Assembly (NCBI GenBank): GCA_024362935.1
Contig: JANCRA010000003.1
Span: 43,089,291-43,153,290 of the forward strand
Source: Setophaga petechia
Taxonomy: Eukaryota > Chordata > Aves > Passeriformes > Parulidae
Length of the DNA stretch: 64,000 nucleotides
Direction: 5' to 3'
Numbering within the stretch: the stretch's first letter is position 1; each line of letters begins with the position of its first letter. Under the pieces are notes generated by a model, which saw only the letters and a program-made list of their open reading frames with translations, was not told the DNA's origin and did no database searches. A program made the translations under genes and the position numbers. Below, piece after piece: positions 12,971-24,300 of this stretch.

Positions 12971-13924
12971 GCATCACCATGATTAAATCATTCCTTAGGT
13001 TCACATTGTCCTCTTCAAAACAGAATAGGCGGTGGGCAGGACTATGGCCTGTATTTTCTCCTTGAATCAGAGAGCTGCTGTCTGTACCTCCATCAACAGT
13101 ACCACAAAGTAACCCCTGCAGCTGAATCTGACTCCCTTGCTGCCCCCAGGTCCTCGTGGCCCAGCTCCGTCCCCCTCCGTGCCCTGCTGGGGTGGGGATT
13201 CTCCCAGGGTCACTACCATCCTACTGGGAGCTGCCCAGCTGAGAAGACCCATTCTCCTCTTTGGGGAAAAGAACTTACCACACACAGAACCTGGCTTGAG
13301 GCTTCTGTCTCTCCCTCCCCACACACACCTTTTTGAAAACTTGCTGCCAAGGAGGAAAGGTGGCAGCTGGGGACGCATCCAGTGCGATGGCTGTTCTCTG
13401 CTGTACAGACATTGCTGAATACTGTTGCTATCTCCTACATCAGTGCAAAGAGGGGGAAGGAATATTTTGACAACAAAGATACTGCTGCACCTGGATGAAG
13501 TAAGGAGGTTGCTATGCACTTTAAAGAACTTTCCCCCTCACTTATGTTAAACAATTGTTTCACACTACAATGCTCTAGGTTTGCACAGCACTTGAAATAA
13601 ACGGTTTCTGATCCAAGAGTCAGTCACATGTGCTTATGTGTTTATTTCTCTAGGAATGCTGCCTTGCTTCACTTAGTGCAAGCTATAAGCATTTCCAAAC
13701 TCAGGTTTCCAAAATCTGGCATTTAGATAGCAATGCCTATGGTCTCCACCATAGTATCTGTACAAGCACCTATAGGAAAGGTAATTACTATTGTCAATTA
13801 AATGTAGCCAATTAGTAACAGTGCAGTCTCCTTACTAGTTCCTCACCATGCTGGAAGAGGTACATTAAAAATGCGTTCCACCTACCAGATATGCCCACAT
13901 GTCTAAAGAAATCAGGTCTCCTTG
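12971..13924. other. Non-coding spacer between candidate exon and CpG island
   Basis: A minus-strand frame (13067-13519, 150 codons) crosses this region and contains a donor-like GTAAGT at about 13273-13278, but its translation is low in conservation-type features and I do not accept it as an exon. In the proposed gene this segment would be the intron between the CpG-island exon and the exon at 12.9 kb. Confidence 0.45.
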
Positions 13925-14263
13925 ACAGCACGCCATCCCACACGCCACACCGGCCGCTTGCTGGCCCCCCAGCCCTGCCATGCCGAGAAGTCGGGGGGCA
14001 AGGGGAACCACCCCACAGCTCCCGTAGCCAAACCCCAAAAAAAGGCACACGCAGAAACGGCGACGTACAACCCGGGCACAAAGCACGGGCACAGGCGGCA
14101 GGGTACCCTCCCACAGCTGCCAGCGCTCAGACCCTCGCTGAAATCACGCCGCCCGCAAGCCGACTCCGGGGTACCACGTTATACTTAAAAATAAGCAGCC
14201 TGGCAGCGCGGGGGACAGGAAGAACAGCTAGCATGGGAGGCGGAGGATTTATTAGAATAATTT

Positions 14264-14282
14264 GGGGCAGGGAGGGGGGGGG
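14264..14282 (+). other. G-quadruplex motif
   Basis: The plus strand shows GGGG-CA-GGG-A-GGGGGGGGG, which satisfies the four-run pattern with loops of 1-2 nt once the last run is split. It lies about 90 bp downstream of the minus-strand donor, so the G-rich strand is the template strand of the proposed first intron. Promoter-proximal G4 motifs of this kind are common in CpG islands. Confidence 0.6.
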
Positions 14283-14411
14283 CGATATTTGCTTTTCTAG
14301 GGTATTTTGGGCAGAAGGGATTCGGGGGAGAACGTGGCTTTTAGGGGGAGGTGGGGATGTCCGGTGCGCCTTACCTGGCCGGGGCGGCCGAGCCCCCGCG
14401 CGGTGCCGCGC

Positions 14412-14441
14412 TCAGCACGCCGCGCCCCGCCGCCGCCGCAT
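14412..14441 (-). other. Short upstream ORF in the CpG-island exon
   Basis: Nine codons plus stop, starting ATGCGGCGGCGG and ending TGC TGA (peptide MRRRRGAAC). It sits about 37 nt before the proposed donor, so it would be contained in the 5' UTR of the minus-strand transcript. Its role, if any, would be translational damping; this depends on the exon being real. Confidence 0.3.
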
Positions 14442-14597
14442 CGCCGGGACACGCGTGGGACGGGAGCGGGGACACGCGTGGGCCCCGCCGAGCCGCTCCC
14501 CCGGCGGCACGGAAAGCGCGCAGCACCGGGCCGCGGCCGGACAGCTGCTCGGGGGAGGCGGCGGCAGGAAATACCAAAAGACTGATCCAACCACGCT

Positions 14598-14701
14598 AGG
14601 GAGAGAGGGAGGGAAGAGAGGGGGGGAATGGAGAAGAAAAATAGAGGGAGAAAAAATAAAAACGGAGGAGAGAGGAGGAAAAAAAGAAAGGGAGAAGGAA
14701 A
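14598..14701 (+). repeat. Polypurine/polypyrimidine tract
   Basis: About 104 nt are almost entirely A and G on the plus strand with only about four pyrimidine interruptions (near 14629, 14642, 14657 and 14663). Read on the minus strand it is a long pyrimidine tract ending in CTCTCTCCCTAG, so it could serve as a splice acceptor tract, a GAGA-type promoter element, or a triplex-forming block. Confidence 0.75.
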
Positions 14702-14999
14702 CGTGCAAAATCCGGGCGGGATCGGCGCGGAGCGGGCGCGGTGCTCGGCTCCCCGCGGGAGCGCCCCCGGGGAGCGCCTCGGGCCTCTCCTGGCCGGAGC
14801 TTGGCTCCCTTCGGTTTGTTATTCTCCCCCGCACTCCCCGCAGTTTGTGTCTTTCTTCTCCTCGGCACCGGGAGAGCCCGAAGCCGAGGCAGAGTAAATA
14901 AAGCAATACCACCAACCCCTTAAACAAGAATCAGACGGACCCCCCGGCCAGCAAGCCCTCCCTGGGGTTCACTGACGCCACGCGCAAGATAATGGAGAA

Positions 15000-17900
15000 A
15001 AGCCAACCTGGAGGAATCACCGCGCTGAAGCCCTGCAGCTGCAGGAGCACTTTGTCTCAGCATCCAGCCACACGCCGACGCCGTGGCTCAAAGGCGCCCA
15101 TGCAATATGCAGCCCTGACACGCAGCTGGGCACGCTCCCAGCTTCGCCTGTGCATCCAGAGCGAAAAATCAATCCCATGGCAAGCACGGACCCCTAAGCT
15201 CCTCCAGACGAGGAGGACAGTCCAATCATCGCATCCCTGGTCTCAGCCTGCCTGCCCTTCGGGGGAGGCATGACTTTACAGGCAGCAGAGTATCTGGTAA
15301 AGCATCACGGCAGAAAACGACCCAGCCGCACGCATTTAACTGATGCTTCCTCTCTCCTCCACTCTGCAGGTCCCACGGTTCAGCACTGGACCGAGAATAG
15401 GAAGCCAAAATGGACTTCACACCTCCTTCATCTCCATGGGAAGAGATGTAGCAAAGTTAAAAGGCGCCCAAACTTTCTGAAACCAAAAATCACGTGAGGG
15501 GATAATGTGACCAACATGAGTCTGACTTACATCACTAAAGTCTGAATCACCCATGTAGAGCTGAAGCTTTGGTGCAAAATACAGCATGAAGCTTAGACTC
15601 ATGCTTCTGAAACCAGAAGCATTAAATCATGTGCCTGAAATGCTTTACTACCCCACCCTTCACATAAAAAGCCAGATTCTTTTTCTCTTTACTGTGTGCA
15701 AGACAAAGATCTCTAGCTCTGATGTTCTACATGGGAAGCCAGCTTCCAGCACTAAAAAAAAGCAACTCATTACTTGAAAAGGTTTCCCAGATCTTAATGA
15801 AAAATCCTGAATTCATCCCAAGATGCAAGGTCAGCTTGGAGCAGGGCACAATCTCTCTCACTTACTGCCTCCAGCCAACTCCAGCCCAGGCTTCCCTGGA
15901 TCACTGATAGGGATCCAGTAAAGGCTTCACCCTGCATCACTGATATCCACATACCTAATACTAGTAGAGGTAGCTGATTTTCTCCTGGTGAGCTCAATGG
16001 GACATAGAGCAAGAATGCACTGTACCTAGCTAGGAGTAGAGCATGGTACTGGGAGAACTCACATCCATTTTTGCTCTTTCCTGGAAAGAAGTACTATAAA
16101 CACAGCAGAAACAATGATCAGTTCACACAGCCTAAGTTGTCCCTGCTATTCACTCAGCCCTTCTCTACCCATTAAATAAGCCCCTGAATCACTTGCACAG
16201 AGCAGGTGATTCTAAGTTCACCTGTATTTGTTGTGATTTCTGCCATCATCTGCAAGGTGTGGAGAGTTGTCATGATTCCAGCTGCCTTCAAGTTGGTTGG
16301 GATTTTCACTTAATCCTCACCAAAATTTAACCCTGAGGGCAAGCCTGTACTGTGCAATGGGGCAGGGCACTGCATGGAGATGCCAAGGCTTCTCATCACC
16401 CTTTCTCAGGGCACTGCCAGGTTGAGCCATCCTCTCAGAGCATGAAGCAGCTCGCCCTGCCTCATGCTGCCTTCTCACTCTCCCTGCTGCCTCCTGTCCT
16501 GTCTGTTCCAGGCCACACTGGAGTCCTTTCTGTGTTCTCCACTCCCTTCTGCTTTTAGAGCTGGAACACTCAAATGCAGCCAGGTAGTTTGCCAGCGCCT
16601 TGTCTGGTAGAAATGGCTTTTTAACAAAAGCATGGACTTCACATTGGTCCACCTGTCTACATCCAGGCTGGCTTTGTCCCATCATGGCTTCTCAGCTACT
16701 TTGGTACAGAGATCTGCAGTTTTTAGCACCCTACATTAATCTTGGTGGGACTTAGAGTTCACTTCCCAGGGATTTCCATTTTGAACATTTTTTAAAACCC
16801 TTCTAAAAGTGTTTTGGCTCAGATTTCTACTAAATTATTTTCTTATCAGGCAATCATCCCATGATTACTAGGGTTTCATCTGCCACATTGCTACACAACA
16901 CTCATTTGATAAAAAACTGAGCATCCAAAATTATTTGTGCCAAAATGTTAGAGACCCTGATAAAAAAAATAATACATTAGGTTTTCCTATATGCTCTAGA
17001 ACAGTACATGGGGCATTAGTGTACCCAGAATTCTCAGTTAAATTGTCAAAATTTTGTCCATAAACTGGAGAAGATGAGAGAAAATTTACCTCAGACTGAT
17101 GCTTTGCCTCGTGCAGCCATGGCATTTCTTATGGTCCAGGGAGCCCTGAACTTGAATTTGCTGTGTCTTCAGACCTTGCACCAGATGGGTCCCCTGACTG
17201 TGGATTAGAGCAATCCATCACTTCTCTGTCTGTCTGTCAAAGCTGGGACCTAGAGCTGTTCTCCCCCTTATAAGTCCCCCACAGAAATGTGGGGAGTAAG
17301 CAATGCAATAACTAATATTTTTGAAGACCATTTTCCACAGCCCTCTAGTGTCTATTCTGTTAACAGCCATCCAGATACACATCTGCTGGTTATGTGCTGT
17401 CTGCAGTCCATGCAGATACACCTGAGGTGTGTATCATAAAACCCCCAGTGGGTGGATGTGGAGTACAGAGCTCATAACCCAGCTATGCATTTGGGGTGAG
17501 CTTTGCTGTGTCCTAATGCCACCTGAGCTCCCTAGCTTAAAGCTAATTCGTCAGTGTCCCCCAGATATCACATATCCCTTTGACAGAAGCTCTTTGATGG
17601 ATGTACCTTGCAGTTAGGGCTGAGGACCCTTCTGGCTTCAGCTCTCCGTTGCAAGAAATCAGCATTCCTTTCAGGGGGTCTGCAGCTGTGGTATTTCCTT
17701 TGGGCATTTGCCAGTGTTTGCAACACTAAACTTCCCTACCACAGAAACAAAATTCTGTCCTAAGACAGCTTGTAAACTGGTGTGAACTCTATCATAAACA
17801 GGGTAACGAAAGCAGCAAAGCACAATAAGCTTTAATTCTAGTGCTGGGAGAGTCTAGTCAGGCTGTTTCAGCTGTCGTTACTTCAGTCCTAACAATCCAA

Positions 17901-20595
17901 TAATGCAACTTGAAGACCTTGATAGTCAGAACACTGAAAAGCAGTATCTCACATATTTTTATGGCAGCCCTTGGAGATGTGCAACAACACAATATCAGTG
18001 TTGTCTAGAAATTGTGGTAAATGCAGACAGGCAGGTGAGCAGCAGCAACAAAGAAAGCACCGAGTTCTCTCAGGTCAGCAGCCTGCCTAGGAAATCATTG
18101 CAGTGCTTTGCCCTGCATCTTCCTTTTCAATCCTCCACCTTTCACAGCTGCTGAATGAGCTCCTCTTCCCCCAGCAGAGATCAGACCCCCACCTATGTGA
18201 ACTGTAAATGCATGCTCTTTGGCAGAGTCCAGCAGACTTGCATTTTATGCTTTCCTATATCTCAGAACATAGTTACAATAGTTCTACAAGCTCCCCTTCA
18301 TGACTAGATAGTTAAATGCCATAAAAGCCATAAGATATATTTATTGGCCTCTATTAAAATGAAAATGGACAGGATCATATTTCTATCATTATAATTACTA
18401 CAATGGCTCCAGAGCCATAACCACATTAATCAGACATCATATGAATGGTTGTTAGCATGGTAAGATACTTGCCCTTAAGCTCATGGCACATAGTGAGACA
18501 AGAAGCAGGAAGCTTAAAACAAATGAGAGAAAAAATGTTATTAAACACGGATCTTTATCATTAGTCATAAGTTAAACACAACTGTATACAATTAATGATA
18601 AGAAAAAGATCACTTTTACCCACAAGGGTTTTCCAGTGCAATGTTCCTTAGCAAAAATATTCAATGTCATAGCTGGATAGAGCAGGAGTTTCTTGTTAAC
18701 AAATAGTAGTCTGTCTGTTTAGAGCTCTGAAAAAAACATGTTCATTTTACATTTTGAAAAACAGAGCTGCTGCTAAACCAGGGTCCTAATTACTAGTTTG
18801 CTGGAACAGGTCTCTGGAGAAGTTGGATAGAAAAACCACAACCATCTCTCTGGGAGCCACTGGACACTGGAGTCCTCTTGTGGCAAAAGGTAGAAGAAAA
18901 TTTCCAGTGAGTGATACTGCTGAAAGCTAGGACCCAGTAAGAGGTACAGGGAGTATCTACTCTGTAAAGGGCTTCATGTCACATTGCAGAGCATAAAAGC
19001 AGTAGTGTGAAGACTTCACAGCTGGCAGTGGGCAAGCTTCAAAAGGAGCAGATGCCACAGTGCTTTGATACTGCAGACTTCTGTTTGCTGTGGTAGCTCC
19101 TTTCTGTTAGTGTGTTCCCTGCTGAGATGATGTTTCTGACTGGGGTTTTTTTGGGTTTTTTTCTGTCTCTGTTAGCAGAAGTAACTTTTCCTGAGTGGTT
19201 TGCTAGCAAAAATTGTTCTCCTGGCTAATATATTCACTGTACAGTATCAGAGGTCAGCTCCCATCCTTCTTTTCAGTCTGGACAGATAACACAATTCTGA
19301 GACCTTGTTTAGATCTTGCTGCTCTGTATTCCATCTCCTTTTCTGCTGCATTGTCTCCTATCTGCAGACCCTATGGTCTGCCTTGAGCTCATCTTCGGAG
19401 ACATTTCTATGACTGATGGATATTGGTCATGTTAGTGCCATGATCCCTGCCTGGAACAGCACTGCAGAAGATGGAGTAGGTAAATAACCTGAATATCTTT
19501 CTTAACTCACACACTGTAGTCAGAAAGCTTTCCCATGTCCACACTTGGGCTTGAGTTACAGCAAAGAGGTTATCTGGCTAGCAATTTCACCCCATGGGCC
19601 AAGCCTCCAAAGGGCTCATGAGCCTCTCACAGCTCTGGTGATCCTGCCAACAAGATTTTCAGCTTTCAGGAAAAGTCTCCAGCCGGAGCTTGTAGCACAG
19701 GCTTCATAGGCAGCTTTAAAGACCTGCCAGTAACAAGATAAAAGATCCCAGCTGCTCTTACCTGGTTTATTTTCTCTATCCAACCCATCAGTTTCTTGGA
19801 TGGTGCCCTGCTTTCTATAACCTTAGCCCCCAGGATATTTTTCAGGAATCTAAATACTATGCCATTTCAACTACTTCACCCCAGACCCGATTCCAGAGAA
19901 ATTGTTTGTGATCTTAGGTATCTTATATTAAACAAGATTTCTAGGGCAGACCTTACTTTCCCTACCCTGCTCCCTCACCAATGTAAACTTCTGTCTCAAG
20001 GCACTCATTCAGGAATCCTGAACTACAGTCTGTGTTGGGAAGCAAAACTGTTCCACATATGTGGGGCTTGCTACAGCTAGAGTTAAATGATGTTTAGTTG
20101 TGATTACCCAAGTTTCTAATTTCTTGCTGTTCAGCTGAAGCCAGTTCATATCAAGCACCATGGACCTATTTTATTTTCCTCCAAATGTTTAAGCCAGCAA
20201 ATTAAGCTGAATGCTGCCATTATGGCTTTGGTGTGAAAAATACATCAAAGAGTTTGGCTGCCGTGGATTTGCTCCCACAGGCCTGGCCAGTAACTAACTG
20301 CAAGTATCATCTCAGAGAATAGCCCAACATGCTGAGCTGATCTAGTGAGCAAGGTTCCTTCTGCAGCAGGCTGGAAAGCAGCCGAGATATCCAGGATCTG
20401 ACAAATTGTCGACTGAAATCTGGGCTAGATTTCAAAAACTTTGATAAGACATGACACAAAACCAATTTGGTATTCAAAACCATTCCAATAGCCCTTGTTG
20501 TTGGTCAGGTTTCAAGCTAATTACAAAGCAAGCTAGCTTTTACAAAGTCTCAAAGGATGAAACAAAAACATTCATGTATATGTAAACATATCCAT
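15000..20595. other. Non-coding DNA upstream of the CpG island
   Basis: No gene or interspersed repeat recognised. A small perfect hairpin (9-bp arms, 4-nt loop) lies at 15601-15622. An acceptor-like sequence on the plus strand (ctccactctgcag, ending near 15370) has no partnering coding frame. The AT-rich block at about 18,290-18,620, with homeodomain-type ATTA words and GATA-like sites, is a candidate conserved enhancer but cannot be shown as such here. Confidence 0.5.
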
Positions 20596-20599
20596 AAGT

Positions 20600-20725
20600 A
20601 GAATCATAGCAGAGTTTGGGTTGGGAGGGATCTTTAAAGGTCAGCCAATCCAACCTCCCTGCAGTGAGTTGAGACATCTTCAGCTATGTCAGGTTGATCA
20701 GAGTCCCATCCAATCTGACCATATA
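20600..20725 (-). mobile_element. CR1 LINE 3' end
   Basis: The plus strand reads gaatcatag, then gtttgggttgggagggatct, then a segment matching 'ccaatccaacctccctgcagtg', then 'aggttgatcagagtcccatccaa', then 'tctgacc'. This is the reverse complement of the CR1 3' untranslated end found throughout bird genomes, so the element lies on the minus strand and is truncated at its 5' end, as most CR1 copies are. It abuts the LTR fragment that follows, and the normal CR1 continuation after the 'tctgacc' position is lost. Confidence 0.85.
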
Positions 20726-20740
20726 AATAGGTGTATAAAT

Positions 20741-21338
20741 GAAGCTCTAGCATGGCTGCAACGTGAGTCCATCCCCTGGGCAACAGTCCTCTCCAAACTC
20801 CTGCAGCATGGAGGAGTCCATGGGGCTTCTTCACTATGGAGAGGCTGCTCCAGTGTGGGCTCCTGTCTGTGTGAGCCTCCCACAGGTCACAGCCTCCTCT
20901 CAGGCATCCGCCTGCTCTGGTGTGCAGGGGATCTCTGCATCCCTGTGGATCTCCATGGGTTGCAGGGGCACTGCTGCTTCACCATGGGCTGCACCACGGG
21001 CTGTAGAGGAATCTCAGCAGAGATTCCCTCCTCCCCCTCCTTCTGCACTGACCCTGGTGCCTGCAGGGCTGTTCCTCTCCCATGTTCTCATTCTGCTCTT
21101 CTCTGGCTACAATTACAAATGTGCAATCACTTTTTTTCTCTTTTTCTAAAATATGCTATCACAGAGGGGTTATCACTATTTCTAGTTCACCCAGCCTTGG
21201 CCAGTGACACTTCCATCTCTGGATTGTCAGGGAGTGTCACTGCTGGACAGGGAGGAAGCTTCCAGCAGCTTTTCCCAGAAGCCACCTCTGTATCCCCATG
21301 CTACCAAAAGCTTGGCCATGCAAACCTAATCCAACACA
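20741..21338 (-). mobile_element. Truncated endogenous retroviral LTR, bird type
   Basis: On the minus strand the element begins TGTGTTGGATTAGGTTTGCA (from 21338), followed by landmarks I know from a common bird LTR: a GCTTCTGGG/AGCTGCTGGAAGCTTCC block, 'GTCACTGGCCAAGGCTGGGTG', 'CCTCTGTGATA', an A-rich stretch, 'GGTCAGTGCAGAAGGAGGGGGA', 'CAGCCCGTGGTG' and repeats of 'CCCACACTGGAGCAG'. The 3' half expected of the family, including its terminal CA, is missing where the CR1 fragment joins. It is a solo LTR remnant with no internal retroviral genes visible. I recognise the sequence type but am unsure whether its formal class is ERVL or ERVK. The 268-codon plus-strand frame over it is spurious. 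Confidence 0.75.
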
Positions 21339-24300
21339 TGTATTTCTATGAAAGATTCTCCTATCAGACTCATAAACATAGACACATAGATCTTCATATG
21401 GGCCAGTACCAATCTCTGCACACATAGTTATGTATTGACTGATCAATACTCTGTCCGTAGGTAGATCTGGATCTAGACAGACAGAAATCACAGCTTAATT
21501 CCTATTTGTTTACTACTTTGTTCTCTCCAGAGAGGGGCATTTTGAATTACAGATGATTGAATTGAGTTCCTGACATTCGATGTATAATATTGATCTGGAG
21601 GTCAGGCCAGAGAGTCACAAATCAGCTCTATTAGTAGCTTTGTAATAACATTGTATCATATTCCCAAGCTTGCAGCTGCTTCCCAGGTTGTGTTTGTTCT
21701 CATTCTTGACCCTTTTTATTTTGTCTGACTCTTGACTCACTCTTGTAGCCAGCTCATCTCTAATAAATTATGGAACTTCTCACAACTTCTTCCCATCTCT
21801 TCTCTCCGAAATTCATCTTCTGGCTCCATTTGTGATCAAGCAAAAAAGTCTCCTTGGCTGTTAGCATTCATTTTAAAGACTCTTTGTTATTGCTGATGCC
21901 TCTGGTGAACGCCCACAGGGACTTGAAGGAGATCAGGAGGAAAAAGTACAATAATATTTTTTGCTGCTTCTGAAGGACATCTGGTTTGTCTGTACAGAGG
22001 GATGCCAGTATTTTTGTATCCCTTTGCTTCAAACAGGGAGACCTGTCCAGTGTAACAGTCACAGGTTACAATTATAGAAATAAAAGACAAAATACTGAAG
22101 TCTGAATGAAAAATATTTCCTGAGAACAGATCTAACACTATCAAAGACCATACTCTGACTTACAGCCCAAAAGGACAGCACATAAAGGTTTGTTTCAGAG
22201 CAAATTGTCTGTCCCTTTCATGCCACAAAGGACCTAGTTTGATCCCAGAGTCACTGATTAGATCTGTGCTGTTGCAGTCCAAACACAAAGGTGCTCTTAC
22301 AGAGGATGGCTTGATTTAGCTACTACTGGAGTCCTGAAACAGTGGGATAGTACCTTGGGAACTATGACCTCCCCATGGGTGATCTGATGGTGGCCACAGA
22401 GAACTGTAGGTAGTTGCTCCATCATTTTGCAAATTAAATTATGTTTTCAGCCCTGATGAACTGTATTGTTACCCTGTCAGTGACTGTGTCTCCTAATCCC
22501 TTCACACAGTGAAGCCAGACTTGATGTGGTGTGTGACTTTCTTGTGCTGTTGCTGCATTAGCAAGGAGGAGCACATCTGTAAGGCGAAGAAATTGCTAGT
22601 GAGGATGCAACATGCACACTATTTGCATTTCAGAGAACTGGCTTTGGAGTAGCTTTAGTCTGGTTCCATCAAGTCAGCATCCATCAACAACTGCAGCAAA
22701 TTAGGCATGCTCCTAGAGTGCATCTTCCCCTGCTGATTAACTGAAAGGGATTCCAGGTGCATGTACTCTGAGGCTGCTCTGGCTATGAATCAAAGAGCAG
22801 TAAATAAAAACGATCTGGATATTTGCCTCAAAACCACATTGCTGATCTGTCTGAAAAAGACAGAGAGTGACATCTGAGAAACTAAGAGGCTGCTGACTGA
22901 AAAAAACCAAAGATGATACTGATAGAAAAAAATACCCTGAATGCAAAGACACAGATTTTAGGATAACATGCCATCTTATCTAATGACTGGTAATAGCTCC
23001 TTAGGTTTGCACAAGCCTTGGAGCGTGTTGCTTAGGCCTTCTGTGTAATGCTCCCTCAATTATACCTGGCTGTGAAGGTCAGGATATTTGTCCCTGTTGA
23101 CACCCAGGGGAAAACAGCTGTGTGGAGCAGCTAACTCATGTAGGACATTGCTGAAAGCAGATCCCACAGCTGGAACACCATAGTCCCACATTCCACCAGG
23201 CCTCGACTGGGTGCAAGCCTTGCCATGAGGCCAAAGGCTGCTTTTTTCAATCACATATTGTCACATGGTGGTTTCGTGCCACTGTTTTGAAGATGAACTG
23301 TTAAATGTAGCAGCCTTTCACTTTGAACTCTTGTGGTAAAGATACAGACATTAAAAGTAAGACCAACTTGTAAGAACAGACGTCCTTTGAAAGGCAATCA
23401 GTGAAAAACATAACATAGGTTTGAACAACAAATGCTACCTGTGCTTACATTGACTGAGAAATTGCAAAAAATACACAGATATATGGAATGTGTTAGTTAA
23501 GTGTTATTACTTATATTTATATGTGTACAATTAAAGGTGTAATGTTCATCAAGTATATAGGGATGAAACCAGAGTTCAAGACCATCAATGATCTCTTGCT
23601 GCCCAGAACAGGAGATTCTCTGACATGCAATTAATCCTTGTCCTGCTTCCCAGTGGCTACAAAGAAGAGAAAAGAATAATGAGTAGAATAAAATATTCTC
23701 AGAGTGAAAAAAATAATTACATTTGAACATGGTGAGCTAATTTGGTAGTGCTTTTCAGAAGTACCTCAAGTAACTCTTAGGAAAAGAAGTTTTTTAAGCA
23801 GAACAAAATCCAAATCAACCTTCATGGGTGTGGAGTCATATTAAAACCTTCAAATTTATCCCATTTTCATCAGAGCTGTGCCAAGCATCTCAGCCAGCTT
23901 GTGCTTCTGCAGCAAAACTTCATGTTCCTCACAGCTCTGTCAAACTGTCCAGTGAAAGCAGATGAACCTCAGCAGTTCTGGACACAGTCAGAAAGCTCAC
24001 AGGATGCCTGTATCAGCCATGACAGTGATGCAAGGCTCTGCTGCCTAAAGCCAGAGGGAAATCCAACATATAGATTGGTTTTGAAAAATTGCACTTGCCA
24101 CTGACAGGAAATTCTTTTTATCAGGCAGCAAAACCACAATGGAGTAGATCTGTAAAGGAGCAATATCACTTGGTGTCAGGTGGGGGTCTGGACATCATCA
24201 CTTACTCTTTTTCTTTCCCCGGGAAGATTGCTCTGGGTCACTGGATTATGTTAAATAGGCTGTTAATTTTTAGGGATATTCGAGCAAAATTGTTTCCTCT

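Larger units (their letters stand above)
14375..14880 (-). other. Probable 5' untranslated first exon, minus strand
   Basis: The minus strand carries a near-perfect donor, CCCCGGCCAG followed by GTAAGGCGC, giving an exon end at 14375 and an intron start at 14374. Upstream is GC-rich with no single convincing main ATG; a 9-codon upstream ORF (14412-14441) and other short frames end early, as in many 5' UTR exons. The start given here (about 14,880) is only a guess from the island's extent. A pyrimidine tract of about 100 nt followed by CCCTAG near 14596 could also act as an acceptor, making a 221-nt exon 14375-14595 used by transcripts from a more distal promoter. I could not name the gene. 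Confidence 0.5.
13925..14990. promoter_or_regulatory. CpG island, probable promoter
   Basis: This is the only large dense CpG island in the window. CpGs are frequent from about 13,925, peak at 14,380-14,570 and continue to about 14,990, with weaker CpG content to about 15,340. It holds GC boxes (ggggcgg at 14381-14387), two copies of the direct repeat ggacacgcgtggg, a TGACG half-site near 14,971, and an inverted CCAAT just outside at about 15,220. Islands of this size in birds usually mark a gene promoter. The best splice signal inside it points to transcription on the minus strand. A long plus-strand open frame through the island (13891-14901) is a composition artefact. Confidence 0.8.

Noticed and set aside
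13067..13519. 150-codon minus-strand frame containing a GTAAGT donor near 13,275
   Set aside because: No acceptor-bounded exon with protein-like composition; the frame includes obvious low-complexity GC sequence.
13891..14901. 336-codon plus-strand open frame
   Set aside because: It spans the whole CpG island, is made of G/R/P/A/E-rich low-complexity residues, overlaps open frames in other phases and strands, and crosses the minus-strand donor. This is a composition effect.
14412..14927. 171-codon minus-strand frame with a signal-peptide-like start (MFKGLVVLLYLLCLGFGL)
   Set aside because: The hydrophobic start comes from T-rich promoter sequence and the body is the translation of the polypyrimidine tract (SFSLSFFPPLSS type). 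The rest has no conserved look.
20621..21427. 268-codon plus-strand open frame
   Set aside because: It runs antisense through a CR1 3' end and an LTR, neither of which codes for protein in this orientation.
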